Positions 53,545 to 62,111 of a stretch of 64,000 nt of DNA are shown here, in pieces. Under the pieces are notes generated by a model. The model did no database searches and was not told the DNA's origin. It saw nothing but the letters and a program-made list of their open reading frames with translations. This stretch comes from Bradyrhizobium campsiandrae (GTDB taxonomy: Bacteria; Pseudomonadota; Alphaproteobacteria; Rhizobiales; Xanthobacteraceae), in assembly GCF_014529705.1 (NCBI RefSeq), contig NZ_JAANIH010000049.1, positions 1 to 64,000 of the forward strand, written 5' to 3'. How positions within the stretch are numbered: the stretch's first letter is position 1; each line of letters opens with the position of its first letter. The translations under genes were made by a program, and so were the position numbers.

Positions 53545-54865
53545 CTCGATGCCCCATGCGCTGCCCAAATCCCTGCCGATGACGCTGCGGATGTATCGGC
53601 GCCTGGCGTCCAGCCTGGTGCCGCTCGCGCCTGCGCTGATCAAGCGGCGCTTGCGGCAGGGCAAGGAAGATCCCGCGCGCGTCGGCGAGCGGCGGGGCCT
53701 GTCCCAGGACGTGCGGCCGCATGGCCCGCTGGTCTGGATCCACGGCGCCAGCGTCGGCGAGGTCCTGGCCGCGGCGGCGCTGATCGAGCGGCTGCGCGAT
53801 CTGAACCTGCGCATCCTGCTCACCTCGGGCACGGTGACCTCGGCCGCCGTCGTCGCAAAGCGCTTTCCGCCCGACGTGATCCATCAATACGTGCCGTATG
53901 ATTCGCCGCGCTACGTCGCCCGTTTCCTCGACCATTGGAAGCCGTCGCTGGCATTGTTCATCGAATCCGATCTGTGGCCCAACCTGATTCTGGCCGGCGC
54001 GGCGCGCCGCGTGCCGATGGTGCTGATCAACGGGCGGATGTCGCCGCGCTCGTTCCCGCGCTGGCGGCGCATGCACGGCACCATCTCGGCGCTGCTGTCG
54101 CGCTTCGACATCTGCCTGGCGCAGTCCAAGCTGGATGCCGAACGCTTCTCCACGCTCGGCAGCCGCGACGTCGTCACGACGGGCAATCTCAAGCTCGACG
54201 TGCCGGCGCCGCCGGCCGATCCCGCCAAGCTCGAGCGGCTGATGGCGATGACGCGCGGCCGGCCGATCATCGTCGCGGCCTCGACCCATCCGGGCGAGGA
54301 CGAGATGCTGGTCGCCGCGCATCGCAGCCTCGTCGGCATCTTCCCGCAATTGCTGAGCGTGATCGTGCCGCGGCATCCGGATCGCGGCTCCTCGATCGCG
54401 GGGTTGATCACGGCATCCGGCCTAAAGCCGGCCTTGCGCTCGCGCGACGAGCCGATGACGGCCACGACCGACATCTATGTCGCCGACACCATGGGCGAGC
54501 TCGGCCTGTTCTATCGCCTCTCGCCCATCGTGTTCATGGGCGGATCGCTGATCCCTCATGGCGGGCAGAATCCGATCGAGGCGATCAAGCTGGGGGCGGC
54601 GATCGTCCATGGTCCGCACGTCTTCAACTTCGCCGATGTCTACGCGGCGCTCGATGGACGCGGCGGCGCGCGCCAGGCCGACACGCAGGAGGCGCTGGTC
54701 AAGCAGCTCGGCCTGCTGCTCGCCGATCCCACCGTGCGCGACAAAATCCACCGCGCCGGCGCCGGTGTCGTCGAGGAGCTCGGCGGCGCGCTCGATCGCA
54801 CCATGGCAGCGCTCGAGCCGTATCTGATGCAGCTGCGGATCGAGATGGGGGCGGCCAATGCGTGA
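53537..54865 (+). CDS. waaA: 3-deoxy-D-manno-octulosonic acid transferase WaaA
   Basis: 442 residues. GT30 features are IHGASVGEVLAAAALIERLR, LFIESDLWPNLILA, the loop GNLKLDVPAP and the C-terminal GGSLIPHGGQNPIEAI. It adds Kdo from CMP-Kdo to lipid IVA at the inner membrane. An N-terminal membrane anchor is seen near residues 10-30. The Met at 53537 overlaps the acyltransferase stop by 8 bp; the stop overlaps lpxK. Confidence 0.95.
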   Translation: MASSMPHALPKSLPMTLRMYRRLASSLVPLAPALIKRRLRQGKEDPARVGERRGLSQDVRPHGPLVWIHGASVGEVLAAAALIERLRDLNLRILLTSGTVTSAAVVAKRFPPDVIHQYVPYDSPRYVARFLDHWKPSLALFIESDLWPNLILAGAARRVPMVLINGRMSPRSFPRWRRMHGTISALLSRFDICLAQSKLDAERFSTLGSRDVVTTGNLKLDVPAPPADPAKLERLMAMTRGRPIIVAASTHPGEDEMLVAAHRSLVGIFPQLLSVIVPRHPDRGSSIAGLITASGLKPALRSRDEPMTATTDIYVADTMGELGLFYRLSPIVFMGGSLIPHGGQNPIEAIKLGAAIVHGPHVFNFADVYAALDGRGGARQADTQEALVKQLGLLLADPTVRDKIHRAGAGVVEELGGALDRTMAALEPYLMQLRIEMGAANA

Positions 54866-55874
54866 GCCGGCCTTCTGGTACCGGCCGCGCTCCCCGAAGT
54901 CGCATCTCCTCAGCCCCCTGGGCGCGCTCTATGGCGCGATCGCCGCGCGCCGGATGGCGCGCAAGGGCTTTGATGCCGGCATCCCCGTGCTCTGCGTCGG
55001 CAATTACCATGTCGGCGGCGCCGGCAAGACACCGACCGTGCTGGCGCTGACGAGGCTGTTGCGCGAGCTCGGCGAAACCCCTGTTGTGCTGAGCCGCGGC
55101 TATGGCGGACGGCTGCACGGCCCTGTCATGGTCGATCGCGAACGTCACACCGCCGCTGATGTCGGCGACGAGGCGCTGATGATGGCGCGCGACGTTCCGG
55201 TCGCCGTCGCGCGCGATCGCATCGACGGCGTCGCGCTGGCGAAGTCGCAAGGCGCGACCGTCATCCTGATGGACGACGGTTTCCAGAATCCGCTGCTGTT
55301 GAAGGATGCCTCACTGGTCGTGATCGACAGCGAGCGCGGTCTCGGCAACGGCAAGGTGTTTCCGGCGGGCCCGTTACGCGCGCCCTTGAAGGCGCAACTC
55401 GCCCGAACCGACGCGCTGGTGCTGATCGGCGACGGCCATGCCGCGGACGATGTCGCGGCGGAGATGTCATCGCGCGGCAAGCCGGTGCTGCGGGCGCGGT
55501 TGAAACCGGATGCGGCGTCGGTTGCAAGACTGCAGGGCAAGCGCGTCTTCGCCTTCGCCGGCATCGGCGATCCCGAACGCTTCTTCCGCACCCTTCGCGC
55601 CAGCGGTATCGAGGTCGCGCGCACGCGCCCCTTCGCCGACCACCACGTGTTTTCGCCCGATGAACTCGCAGCGCTCGCCGCCGATGCGCGACGCGAGCAG
55701 CTCACGCTGGCGACGACGGAGAAGGACCTCGCGCGTCTGTGCGGCAACGAGGCCGTACCGGAGGGCATCGTGCCCTTCGTCGTCCAGCTCGAGTTCGAGG
55801 ATCCGGTCAGGCTCAAGCAACTGGTCAGCGACCATCTCTACAAGGCTCGCGAGCGCCGCTTCGGCATGCGCTGA
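54858..55874 (+). CDS. lpxK: Tetraacyldisaccharide 4'-kinase LpxK
   Basis: 338 residues. The kinase P-loop is GNYHVGGAGKTPTVLA near residue 47, followed by VLSRGYGG, LMDDGFQNP and the C-terminal FAGIGDPERFF. It phosphorylates the 4' position of the lipid A disaccharide. The start overlaps the waaA stop by 8 bp. Last gene of the LPS run. Confidence 0.95.
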   Translation: MREPAFWYRPRSPKSHLLSPLGALYGAIAARRMARKGFDAGIPVLCVGNYHVGGAGKTPTVLALTRLLRELGETPVVLSRGYGGRLHGPVMVDRERHTAADVGDEALMMARDVPVAVARDRIDGVALAKSQGATVILMDDGFQNPLLLKDASLVVIDSERGLGNGKVFPAGPLRAPLKAQLARTDALVLIGDGHAADDVAAEMSSRGKPVLRARLKPDAASVARLQGKRVFAFAGIGDPERFFRTLRASGIEVARTRPFADHHVFSPDELAALAADARREQLTLATTEKDLARLCGNEAVPEGIVPFVVQLEFEDPVRLKQLVSDHLYKARERRFGMR

Positions 55875-56037
55875 TCTCGCCGCCCGCGCAGATCTCGTCG
55901 GCACTGTCGACTTGGTTCAAGACCGGAATTTCCGATCGAGCCCACCGAACGCTAAAAACCTTTCACGCATTGTCCGAATTAGCGCAGCGAATTGCCCATT
56001 TGTCCGCCTAGAGTTGTGGAAACATTTGGGGCAGGCG

Positions 56038-56621
56038 ATGAACAATGTCAGATCCGGTTTCCTCGACGCCATCGGCAACATGCCGCCAATCGCGAAGGGC
56101 ATTATCGCACCACCGGTCCGGAAATCTGGGCCCAGACGGAGGGACGGATCGACGGCTTCACCTGTGCCGTCGGCAGCGGCGGCACCCTGGGCGGGGTCGC
56201 GCGCGCCCTGAAGGAGCGCAATCCCGACGTCAAGATCGCGCTCAGCGATCCCATGGGCGCCGCGCTCTACAACTGGTTCACCAAGGGCGAGCTGACGAGC
56301 GAAGGCGAATCCGTCACGGAAGGCATCGGGCAGATCCGCGTGACCAGGAATCTGGAAGGTGCGCCGATCGACACGGCCTATCAGATCACGGACGCGGAAG
56401 CCTTGCCCGTTCTGTTCGACCTGATCGAGCATGAAGGCCTGGTGCTGGGCGGCTCCAGCGCCATCAATATCGTCGGCGCCATGCGCCTTGCGCGCGATCT
56501 CGGTCCGGGCAAGACCATCGTCACCATCCTCGCGGACGGCGGGCAGCGCTATCAGTCAAAACTGTTCAACCCGGAATTTTTGCGCGGGAAGAATCTGCCG
56601 GTGCCGCGCTGGTTGGAGTAG
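56038..56621 (+). pseudogene. cysK: Cysteine synthase remnant with large internal deletion
   Basis: The start MNNVRSGFLDAIGN with GGGGCAGG upstream is a cysteine synthase N-terminus. Just after GNMPP the matching sequence jumps, in another frame, to the family's second half: ANREGHYRTTGPEIWAQTEG, GSGGTLGGVARAL, then GLVLGGSSAINI and DGGQRYQSKLFNPEF. Roughly the first third to half of the enzyme, with the PLP-binding Lys, is lost and the frames no longer match, so it is inactive. It lies after lpxK. Confidence 0.85.
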
Positions 56622-56638
56622 GCCTCGCTGCCGACGCC

Positions 56639-56866
56639 TCAATGCTGCGGCTTCGGCGCGTGCGGGAAATGCCGCTGCAGCACGGCGGCGGGTGTGGCGT
56701 AGGCCTCCTGCAAATCCACGCTCCAATATTTCAGCTCGTCGAGCGGGATCCTGACGTCGGTGATGGCGCAGCGCACGAAGGTCCCCGGCGAGATCACGCG
56801 GAAATCGCCGTCGAGATATTGCACTTGCGCTTCGCCATGGCCGGAAGGGCCGAACTTGTTCAGCAC
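56639..56866 (-). CDS. DUF2093-family small protein
   Basis: 75 residues: KFGPSGHGEAQVQYLDGDFR, FVRCAITDVRIPLDELKYWSVD and QEAYATPAAVL are the DUF2093 blocks. Alphaproteobacterial family of unknown function, predicted cytoplasmic. Convergent with the cysK remnant. Confidence 0.9.
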   Translation of the reverse strand: MLNKFGPSGHGEAQVQYLDGDFRVISPGTFVRCAITDVRIPLDELKYWSVDLQEAYATPAAVLQRHFPHAPKPQH

Positions 56867-57031
56867 GGTCGAAGGTCTCCGTGGATGGCCCGATGGGCCC
56901 GATGTGTTGCTGTGGATGTACCATAGATAAGGATGCTTGTCCGCCCGTTAAACCCACCGGTTTGTGATGTTTTGCCGTCGTTTCCGCATGATAGTGCTTG
57001 AGCCGTGCGGCACCTCCTGCGACTGAGACCG

Positions 57032-57856
57032 ATGCGCCCCTTGATGTCCGCCCTGTTCCTGCTGCTTCTGATGTCGGCCGCGCGCGCCGCGCCTGCGCCG
57101 CAATCGGTCGAGATTCCGCTGTCCTCCGGCGTCCTGCGCGCGCAGCTGTTCAAGCCCGAAGGGGCGGGGCCGTTCCCGACCGTGATCGCGCTGCATGGCT
57201 GCGGCGGTCTCGGCAGCCACGCCGATTCCGTGCTGCCGCGCTATCGCGACTGGGCCGAGCGCCTGCTCAAATCCGGCAACGCCGTGCTGCTGCCCGACAG
57301 CTACGGCTCGCGCGAGCTCGGCCCGCAATGCCGCGTCAAGGAGATGCCCGTCAAGGCGCGGCGCGAGCGTGTCACCGACATCGCCGCCTCGCGCGCCTGG
57401 CTGATGAAACAGAATTGGGTGGCGCGCGACCGCGTCAGCCTGATCGGCTGGGCCAACGGCGCCAGCGCGCTGCTCTGGGCGGTGCGTCCGCAGGCCGTGG
57501 CGCGCGATGCCGGCCCCGATTTCCGCGCCGCGGTCGCGTTCTATCCGGATTGCCGGATCTCCGCCGGCCTCGGCTGGAGCACGCGGGTGCCGACGCTGCT
57601 CCTGATCGGCAGCAATGACGACGTCTCCTCGCCGCCCGCGTGCCGGCAGATGGTGGACGGCGCCCATGGCCGCAGCGCGCTCGCGCGCATCGTGGTCTAT
57701 CCCGGCGCCTATCACGATTTCGACCGCGCCAACACGCCGCTGCATGCCGCGGCCAGCAGCGCCGACGCCGCCGCGCCCGAGCACGGCCATCTCGGCACCG
57801 ATGCCGAGGCGCGCGCGCAGTCGCAGAAGGAGGTGGCGGAGTGGCTGGCGCGCTAG
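57032..57856 (+). CDS. Exported dienelactone hydrolase-like protein lacking the nucleophile
   Basis: 274 residues. A signal peptide (MRPLMSALFLLLLMSAARA) precedes an alpha/beta hydrolase domain: IALHGCGGLGSH, VLLPDSYGSREL and late YPGAYHDFDRANTP with the His. The nucleophile elbow, normally GWSNG in relatives, reads GWANGASALLWA, with Ala in place of the Ser/Cys. DNA at 57457-57471 is unambiguous (GGC TGG GCC AAC GGC). A GTG 9 codons earlier is an alternative start. Activity is doubtful unless another residue serves. Confidence 0.8.
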   Translation: MRPLMSALFLLLLMSAARAAPAPQSVEIPLSSGVLRAQLFKPEGAGPFPTVIALHGCGGLGSHADSVLPRYRDWAERLLKSGNAVLLPDSYGSRELGPQCRVKEMPVKARRERVTDIAASRAWLMKQNWVARDRVSLIGWANGASALLWAVRPQAVARDAGPDFRAAVAFYPDCRISAGLGWSTRVPTLLLIGSNDDVSSPPACRQMVDGAHGRSALARIVVYPGAYHDFDRANTPLHAAASSADAAAPEHGHLGTDAEARAQSQKEVAEWLAR

Positions 57857-57905
57857 CAATGGCGCCGCCTTAGTTCGACCATGATGTCGGCTAAACGCAT
57901 CCTTC

Positions 57906-58055
57906 ATGCGCAACCGTTTCGCTCTCTTCTCCTCCGCATTGGTGATCTTCACCGTCGTGATCTTCCTGTTCGAGGCCCACGCCGGCGCCCCCTTGCGCGC
58001 GCCCGATCATTGCGGCTTCTGGACCACCATCGACGCGGGATTGTCCTGCCGATAG
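57906..58055 (+). CDS. 49-residue secreted peptide
   Basis: Starts MRNRFALFSSALVIFTVVIF (signal/anchor helix, residues about 6-22), then a short mature part with LRAPDHCGFW, TTIDAGLSC and a final Arg. Two Cys could pair. It lies 49 bp after the hydrolase-like gene on the same strand. No strong ribosome site is visible, but the coding logic (hydrophobic helix, AHA cleavage site, Cys pair) is good. Function unknown. Confidence 0.55.
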   Translation: MRNRFALFSSALVIFTVVIFLFEAHAGAPLRAPDHCGFWTTIDAGLSCR

Positions 58056-58111
58056 GGGCGGATCGATCCATCACCGTCACCCTGAAGTGGCCGCTTCTTC
58101 GTGCACTGGCC

Positions 58112-59746
58112 TCAGAACAAACTGCCCTGATCCACCGGCTTCGCCATGCGCTTCGGTGCTTGTTTCGCCTCCTGCGCCGCAGGCTTTGCCTGCGCGCGCT
58201 TGGCCACAGGCGCCGGCCGGTCCGCATCCGCCGTTGCAGCCACGCGTCCATCGGCGAACTCGATCGCGAGCCGCGCATTCGGTCCGACACTGTCGGCCGA
58301 ATGCAAGGGATGCCCGGCCTCATCGCGCACCAGGGCAAAGCCGCGGGCGAGCACACCGCGATAGGACAGCGCCGATAGCAGCTTGCCGCTGTTCTCGACG
58401 CGGGCGTCCAGCCGCTGCAGCAGCGTCGCCAGCGCGCGGCCCGCGCGCTCGGAAAGGCGCTGCGTGCGCTCGCGCTGGCGGGCAATCGCATTGCGCTGCG
58501 CCTGCGCGTTGGAGAGCTTTGAGGCGCGCAGGCGCACTTCCAGCCCGGCAAAGCGGTCGCGCCGCCGCCGCAGCAGCGCGCGGGCGGACAGGCCGAGCCG
58601 CTCGCCTGAGACGGTGAGACGATGATCGGCCTGCGCGATCTGGCCATGCAGCACCCGTAGCGTCAGTTTTGAACTTGCCGCGGTGAACCTGCGGAAATGC
58701 GCATGCGTGCTCGCCTTGAGCCCGCGGGGCAGGGCGCCGCCCGCCGAATCCAGCCGCTGCCTGGGGATCGCGAGCAGGTCAGTCGCTGCCGGCAAAGCGC
58801 GAGCGGCCGCGCGAAGTTCGCTGCGGCGGCTCTCATGCGCGCGCTGCCAATAAGCGCGCGTGCGCCGGGCGAGGTCGGCGACCTCGACGAACAATTCGCT
58901 GCGCACCGGCACCGCCATTTCGGCCGCCGCCGTCGGCGTCGGCGCGCGCTTGTCGGCGACGAAGTCGATCAGCGTGATGTCGGTCTCGTGCCCCACCGCC
59001 GAGATCAACGGGATCATGCTCTCGGCTGCTGCACGCACCACGATCTCCTCGTTGAACGACCAGAGATCCTCCAGCGAGCCGCCGCCGCGCGCGACGATCA
59101 ACACGTCGGGCCGCGGAATCCTGCCGCCCTCCGGCAGCGCGTTGAAGCCGCGGATCGCGGCCGCCACCTGCTCCGCCGAGCCTTCGCCCTGCACCTTCAC
59201 CGGCCACACCAGCACGTGGCGGGGAAAGCGGTCCTCCAGCCGATGCAGGATGTCGCGGATCACGGCGCCGGTCGGCGAGGTGACGACGCCGATCACATCA
59301 GGCAGCCAGGGCAGGAGCTGCTTGCGCGCCTCGTCGAACAGGCCTTCGGCGGCGAGCTTCTTCTTGCGCTCCTCCATCAGCGCCATCAGCGCGCCGATGC
59401 CGGCCGGCTCAAGCGCCTCGATCACGATCTGGTATTTCGACGAGCCCGGATAGGTCGTGAGCTTGCCGGTCGCAATCACCTCCAGGCCTTCCTGCGGCTT
59501 GAAGCGCATGCGGCCGTGCACGCCCTTCCAGATCACCGCCTCGATCTTGGCGCTCTCGTCCTTCAGCGCGAAATAGCAGTGCCCGGAGGAATGGGCGCCG
59601 CGAAACCCGGAGATCTCGCCGCGGACCCGGACATGGCCATAGGTGTCCTCCACCGTCCGTTTCAGGGACTGGGAGAGCTCGGAGACGGTGAATTCGGGCG
59701 CGTTGTGAAGCGGTTCCGCTAGGGGCATCAGCAATCGATTCGGCAT
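58112..59746 (-). CDS. xseA: Exodeoxyribonuclease VII large subunit
   Basis: 544 residues from MPNRLLMPLAEPLHN. An N-terminal OB fold (VRVRGEISGFRGAHSSGHCY), the nuclease core with GVVTSPTGAVIRDI, ARGGGSLEDLWSFN and SAVGHETDITL, a long coiled-coil region and a Lys/Ala-rich tail ending QGSLF. With XseB it degrades single-stranded DNA from both ends in mismatch and recombination repair. An upstream frame extension is unrelated sequence; the Met at 59728 is an alternative. Confidence 0.93.
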   Translation of the reverse strand: MPNRLLMPLAEPLHNAPEFTVSELSQSLKRTVEDTYGHVRVRGEISGFRGAHSSGHCYFALKDESAKIEAVIWKGVHGRMRFKPQEGLEVIATGKLTTYPGSSKYQIVIEALEPAGIGALMALMEERKKKLAAEGLFDEARKQLLPWLPDVIGVVTSPTGAVIRDILHRLEDRFPRHVLVWPVKVQGEGSAEQVAAAIRGFNALPEGGRIPRPDVLIVARGGGSLEDLWSFNEEIVVRAAAESMIPLISAVGHETDITLIDFVADKRAPTPTAAAEMAVPVRSELFVEVADLARRTRAYWQRAHESRRSELRAAARALPAATDLLAIPRQRLDSAGGALPRGLKASTHAHFRRFTAASSKLTLRVLHGQIAQADHRLTVSGERLGLSARALLRRRRDRFAGLEVRLRASKLSNAQAQRNAIARQRERTQRLSERAGRALATLLQRLDARVENSGKLLSALSYRGVLARGFALVRDEAGHPLHSADSVGPNARLAIEFADGRVAATADADRPAPVAKRAQAKPAAQEAKQAPKRMAKPVDQGSLF

Positions 59747-59800
59747 GTTGGGGTCAGACCCGACGTTAAGGATTTTCGCCGCGCGGCGCCATCTCGGGAC

Positions 59801-59834
59801 TTGATCGAAAGAGTACTCTGTAGTATAGAGTTCT
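59801..59834 (+). promoter_or_regulatory. Promoter overlapped by an inverted repeat
   Basis: -35 TTGATC (59801-59806), 17-bp spacer, -10 TATAGA (59824-59829). An inverted repeat AGTACTCT (59812-59819) / AGAGTTCT (59827-59834), 7 of 8 matching, covers the spacer and -10, so a bound dimer would block the promoter. The winged-helix protein at 61428, last gene of the operon, is a candidate. Confidence 0.6.
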
Positions 59835-59864
59835 CTGGTGATCGAGATCAGGGAGGTCTGTGCC

Positions 59865-60875
59865 ATGGCGATGCTGATGCTGCGAGGTGCGCTTGGCTTG
59901 CTCAAATGGGCTCTGGTTGCGGTCGGCGCCGTGGCGCTGATCTTCACCGCCCTGATCGCGACGCCGCTGCAGCGACCGCCCGAGCTGCGTTCGGTCTCCG
60001 ACTCCGTCAAGGGCATCGACTTCTCGCGCCAGGTGCCGCTGGAGCAGTTCCAGGCCCGTGACGGCACCTGGCTCGGCTATCGCCATTATGCGCCGAAGGG
60101 ACCCGCCACCGGCCGCGGCGCCATCTTCATTCACGGCTCGTCGGGCTCCAGCGGCACGATCAATTTCGTCCTGACCGCGGCGATGGCCGCCCACGGCGTC
60201 GAGACCTGGGCGCTCGATATGCGCGGCCACGGTGCCTCGGGCACGCGCGGCGACATCGGTTATGTCGGCCAGCTCGAGGACGACCTCGTCGATTTCGTCG
60301 CCCATGTCAGGAAAAGCGCGCCCGACCTGCCGCTGACGCTCGTCGGCCATTCCGCCGGCGCCGGCTTCTCGCTGCGCATCGCCGCGACGCCGATCATCCA
60401 GGACCTGTTCGTCCGCACCGTCTTGGTCGCGCCCTATCTCGGCTATGATGCGCCGACCAATGTCGAGCATTCCGGCGGCTGGGCCAATCCCGACATCCCG
60501 CGGATCCTCGCTCTCACCGCCCTGCGCAAGCTCGGCATCGATTGCTGCGCACAGCTTCCGGTGCTTGCCTTCGCGGTGCCGGTGAATTCGGAAGCGATTC
60601 TGACGCCTGTTTATTCAGACCGCCTGATGCGCAATTTTGCCACGCGCGGCTATCGCCTCGATCTCCCTGCCGTGACGCATCCGATGACCATCTTCGGCGG
60701 CACCGAGGACGAGATGATGATCTCAGGCAAATATGCCGAGGCCGTGCAGGCCATCAAGCCTGATATCGACGTCAAGCTGATCGAGGGCGTCAATCACATG
60801 GGCATGGTCACCAATCCGAAGGCGGTCAATGCCATCGCCGAGGACGTGGCGACGCGGGGAGCGAACCAGTCATGA
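59865..60875 (+). CDS. Membrane-anchored alpha/beta hydrolase
   Basis: 336 residues from the Met at 59865, which has a GGGAGG site. One N-terminal membrane segment (LLKWALVAVGAVALIFTALIA), then a hydrolase domain: FIHGSSGSSG, MRGHGASGTRGD, nucleophile elbow GHSAGAGF, acid in GGTEDEM and His in GVNHMGM. Lysophospholipase or monoglyceride-lipase-like pattern. First of three tightly spaced genes (4-bp overlap with the next). Confidence 0.88.
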   Translation: MAMLMLRGALGLLKWALVAVGAVALIFTALIATPLQRPPELRSVSDSVKGIDFSRQVPLEQFQARDGTWLGYRHYAPKGPATGRGAIFIHGSSGSSGTINFVLTAAMAAHGVETWALDMRGHGASGTRGDIGYVGQLEDDLVDFVAHVRKSAPDLPLTLVGHSAGAGFSLRIAATPIIQDLFVRTVLVAPYLGYDAPTNVEHSGGWANPDIPRILALTALRKLGIDCCAQLPVLAFAVPVNSEAILTPVYSDRLMRNFATRGYRLDLPAVTHPMTIFGGTEDEMMISGKYAEAVQAIKPDIDVKLIEGVNHMGMVTNPKAVNAIAEDVATRGANQS

Positions 60876-61423
60876 TCGACAGCAAGGAGGCCTCCGCGGC
60901 GCTCGCCGACATCGACGACATCGTCCAGCGCGTGCGGCAGTCGCGCATCTACGATCTCGCCAGCCGGATCATCATCCTGTGGGGCGTGCTGATGTTCGTC
61001 GCCAACATCGCGACCTGGCTCGCGCCCCGCGGTGCCTACTATTTCTGGCTTGCGGATGTCCTCGGCATCGCCGGCTCGTTCGCGATCAGCGCCGTGAACC
61101 AGGCCTCGACCGGGGTCCGCAGCTTCGACCTGCGGATGCTGCTCGCCTTCCTGATGTTCATCGCCTTCGGCTTCTTTTGCGCGCACGTTCTCGGCCATTT
61201 CACGCCGCGCGAACAAGGCACGTTCTGGACCATCTATGTCATGCTGTTCTATGCGGTGGCCGGCCTGTGGTTCGGCACCGCCTTCGTCGTCATCGCGCTC
61301 GCCATCACCGCCCTGACGCTGACAGGCTATTTCTTCGTCACCGGCGATGCCTTCCTGCCGTGGATGGCCGTCGTCAACGGTATTGGTCTGGTCGTCGGCG
61401 GCCTCTGGATGCGGCGGAGCTAG
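60872..61423 (+). CDS. Integral membrane protein, unknown function
   Basis: 183 residues with about five hydrophobic segments (for example IIILWGVLMFVANIATWLA, LLAFLMFIAFGFFCAHVLG and LWFGTAFVVIALAITALTL). The N-terminus is acidic and soluble: MIDSKEASAALADIDDIVQR. It overlaps the hydrolase by 4 bp and precedes a winged-helix gene by 4 bp. Transporter, enzyme or anchor roles cannot be told apart. Confidence 0.8.
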   Translation: MIDSKEASAALADIDDIVQRVRQSRIYDLASRIIILWGVLMFVANIATWLAPRGAYYFWLADVLGIAGSFAISAVNQASTGVRSFDLRMLLAFLMFIAFGFFCAHVLGHFTPREQGTFWTIYVMLFYAVAGLWFGTAFVVIALAITALTLTGYFFVTGDAFLPWMAVVNGIGLVVGGLWMRRS

Positions 61424-61427
61424 CGCC

Positions 61428-61727
61428 ATGGCCGAGCTCGACGACATCATCCACCAGCCGCTGCGGCTGAAGATCATGGCCGCGCTGAACGCACTGCCGG
61501 CGACCGCGGGCCTCGAATTCGCGCGGCTGAAGAAGCTCACCGGCGCCACCGACGGCAATCTCGGCGCCCACATCGAGACGCTGGCGAAGGCCGGCTATGT
61601 CGCAGTCGACAAGGCCTTCGTCGGCAAGAAGCCGCAGACGACGGTGACGGCAACAGCGACGGGCCGCGGCGCCTTCGCGCGGCATGTCGCGACGCTGCAG
61701 GAGATCATTGCGGGGAAGCAGATTTAG
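61428..61727 (+). CDS. Small winged-helix regulator (HTH_34 type)
   Basis: 99 residues: IIHQPLRLKIMAALNALPAT, FARLKKLTGATDGNLGAHIE and TLAKAGYVAVDKAFVGKKPQ form a winged helix with the 'transcriptional regulator, HTH_34' pattern; the end LQEIIAGKQI is a helical tail. It is the last gene of the hydrolase/membrane operon and probably controls its own promoter at 59801-59834. Confidence 0.88.
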   Translation: MAELDDIIHQPLRLKIMAALNALPATAGLEFARLKKLTGATDGNLGAHIETLAKAGYVAVDKAFVGKKPQTTVTATATGRGAFARHVATLQEIIAGKQI

Positions 61728-61747
61728 CGCTGCGATGCCGATGACAG

Positions 61748-61895
61748 TGCCCTCTCCCCTTGCGGGAGAGGGCCGCGAAGACGGTAGACGCAGACTCACC
61801 AGGGTGAGGGGTTCGCTCCTCATCAAAAGTCGTTCCGTAGAAGGAGACCCCTCATCCGGCACTTCGCGCCACCTTCTCCCACAAGGGGAGAAAGG
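61748..61895. repeat. Dispersed rhizobial palindromic repeat
   Basis: Starts GCCCTCTCCCCTTGCGGGAGAGGG and ends CCTTCTCCCACAAGGGGAG, with an inner pair around CACCAGGGTGAGGGG and CCCCTCATCCGG. It occupies most of the first half of the 61728-62111 gap; I see no gene in the rest. Confidence 0.75.
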
Positions 61896-62111
61896 AAGAC
61901 CAGCTTCGTCGCGTTCGCCGGAGAATCAATGTCGCCACCGACGCCGTCGCCGCAACGTGCGTTTCACGAGCACTCAACCCATCCTCCGAGTTACCCCGCT
62001 ACCACCAGCAACTGGACCGCGAGGCGCCAAAACCCATCGTGGCTCCCCCGCGCAAGCTGGACTCTGGCGCGGCGTCATCTAGGCTTCAAAGAGGCTCGGC
62101 GGGGGGAATCT

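Noticed and set aside
59747..60067. Extension of xseA by about 107 codons upstream
   Set aside because: It would overlap the divergent promoter and hydrolase gene, and the exonuclease VII family starts near MPNRLLMPLAEP.
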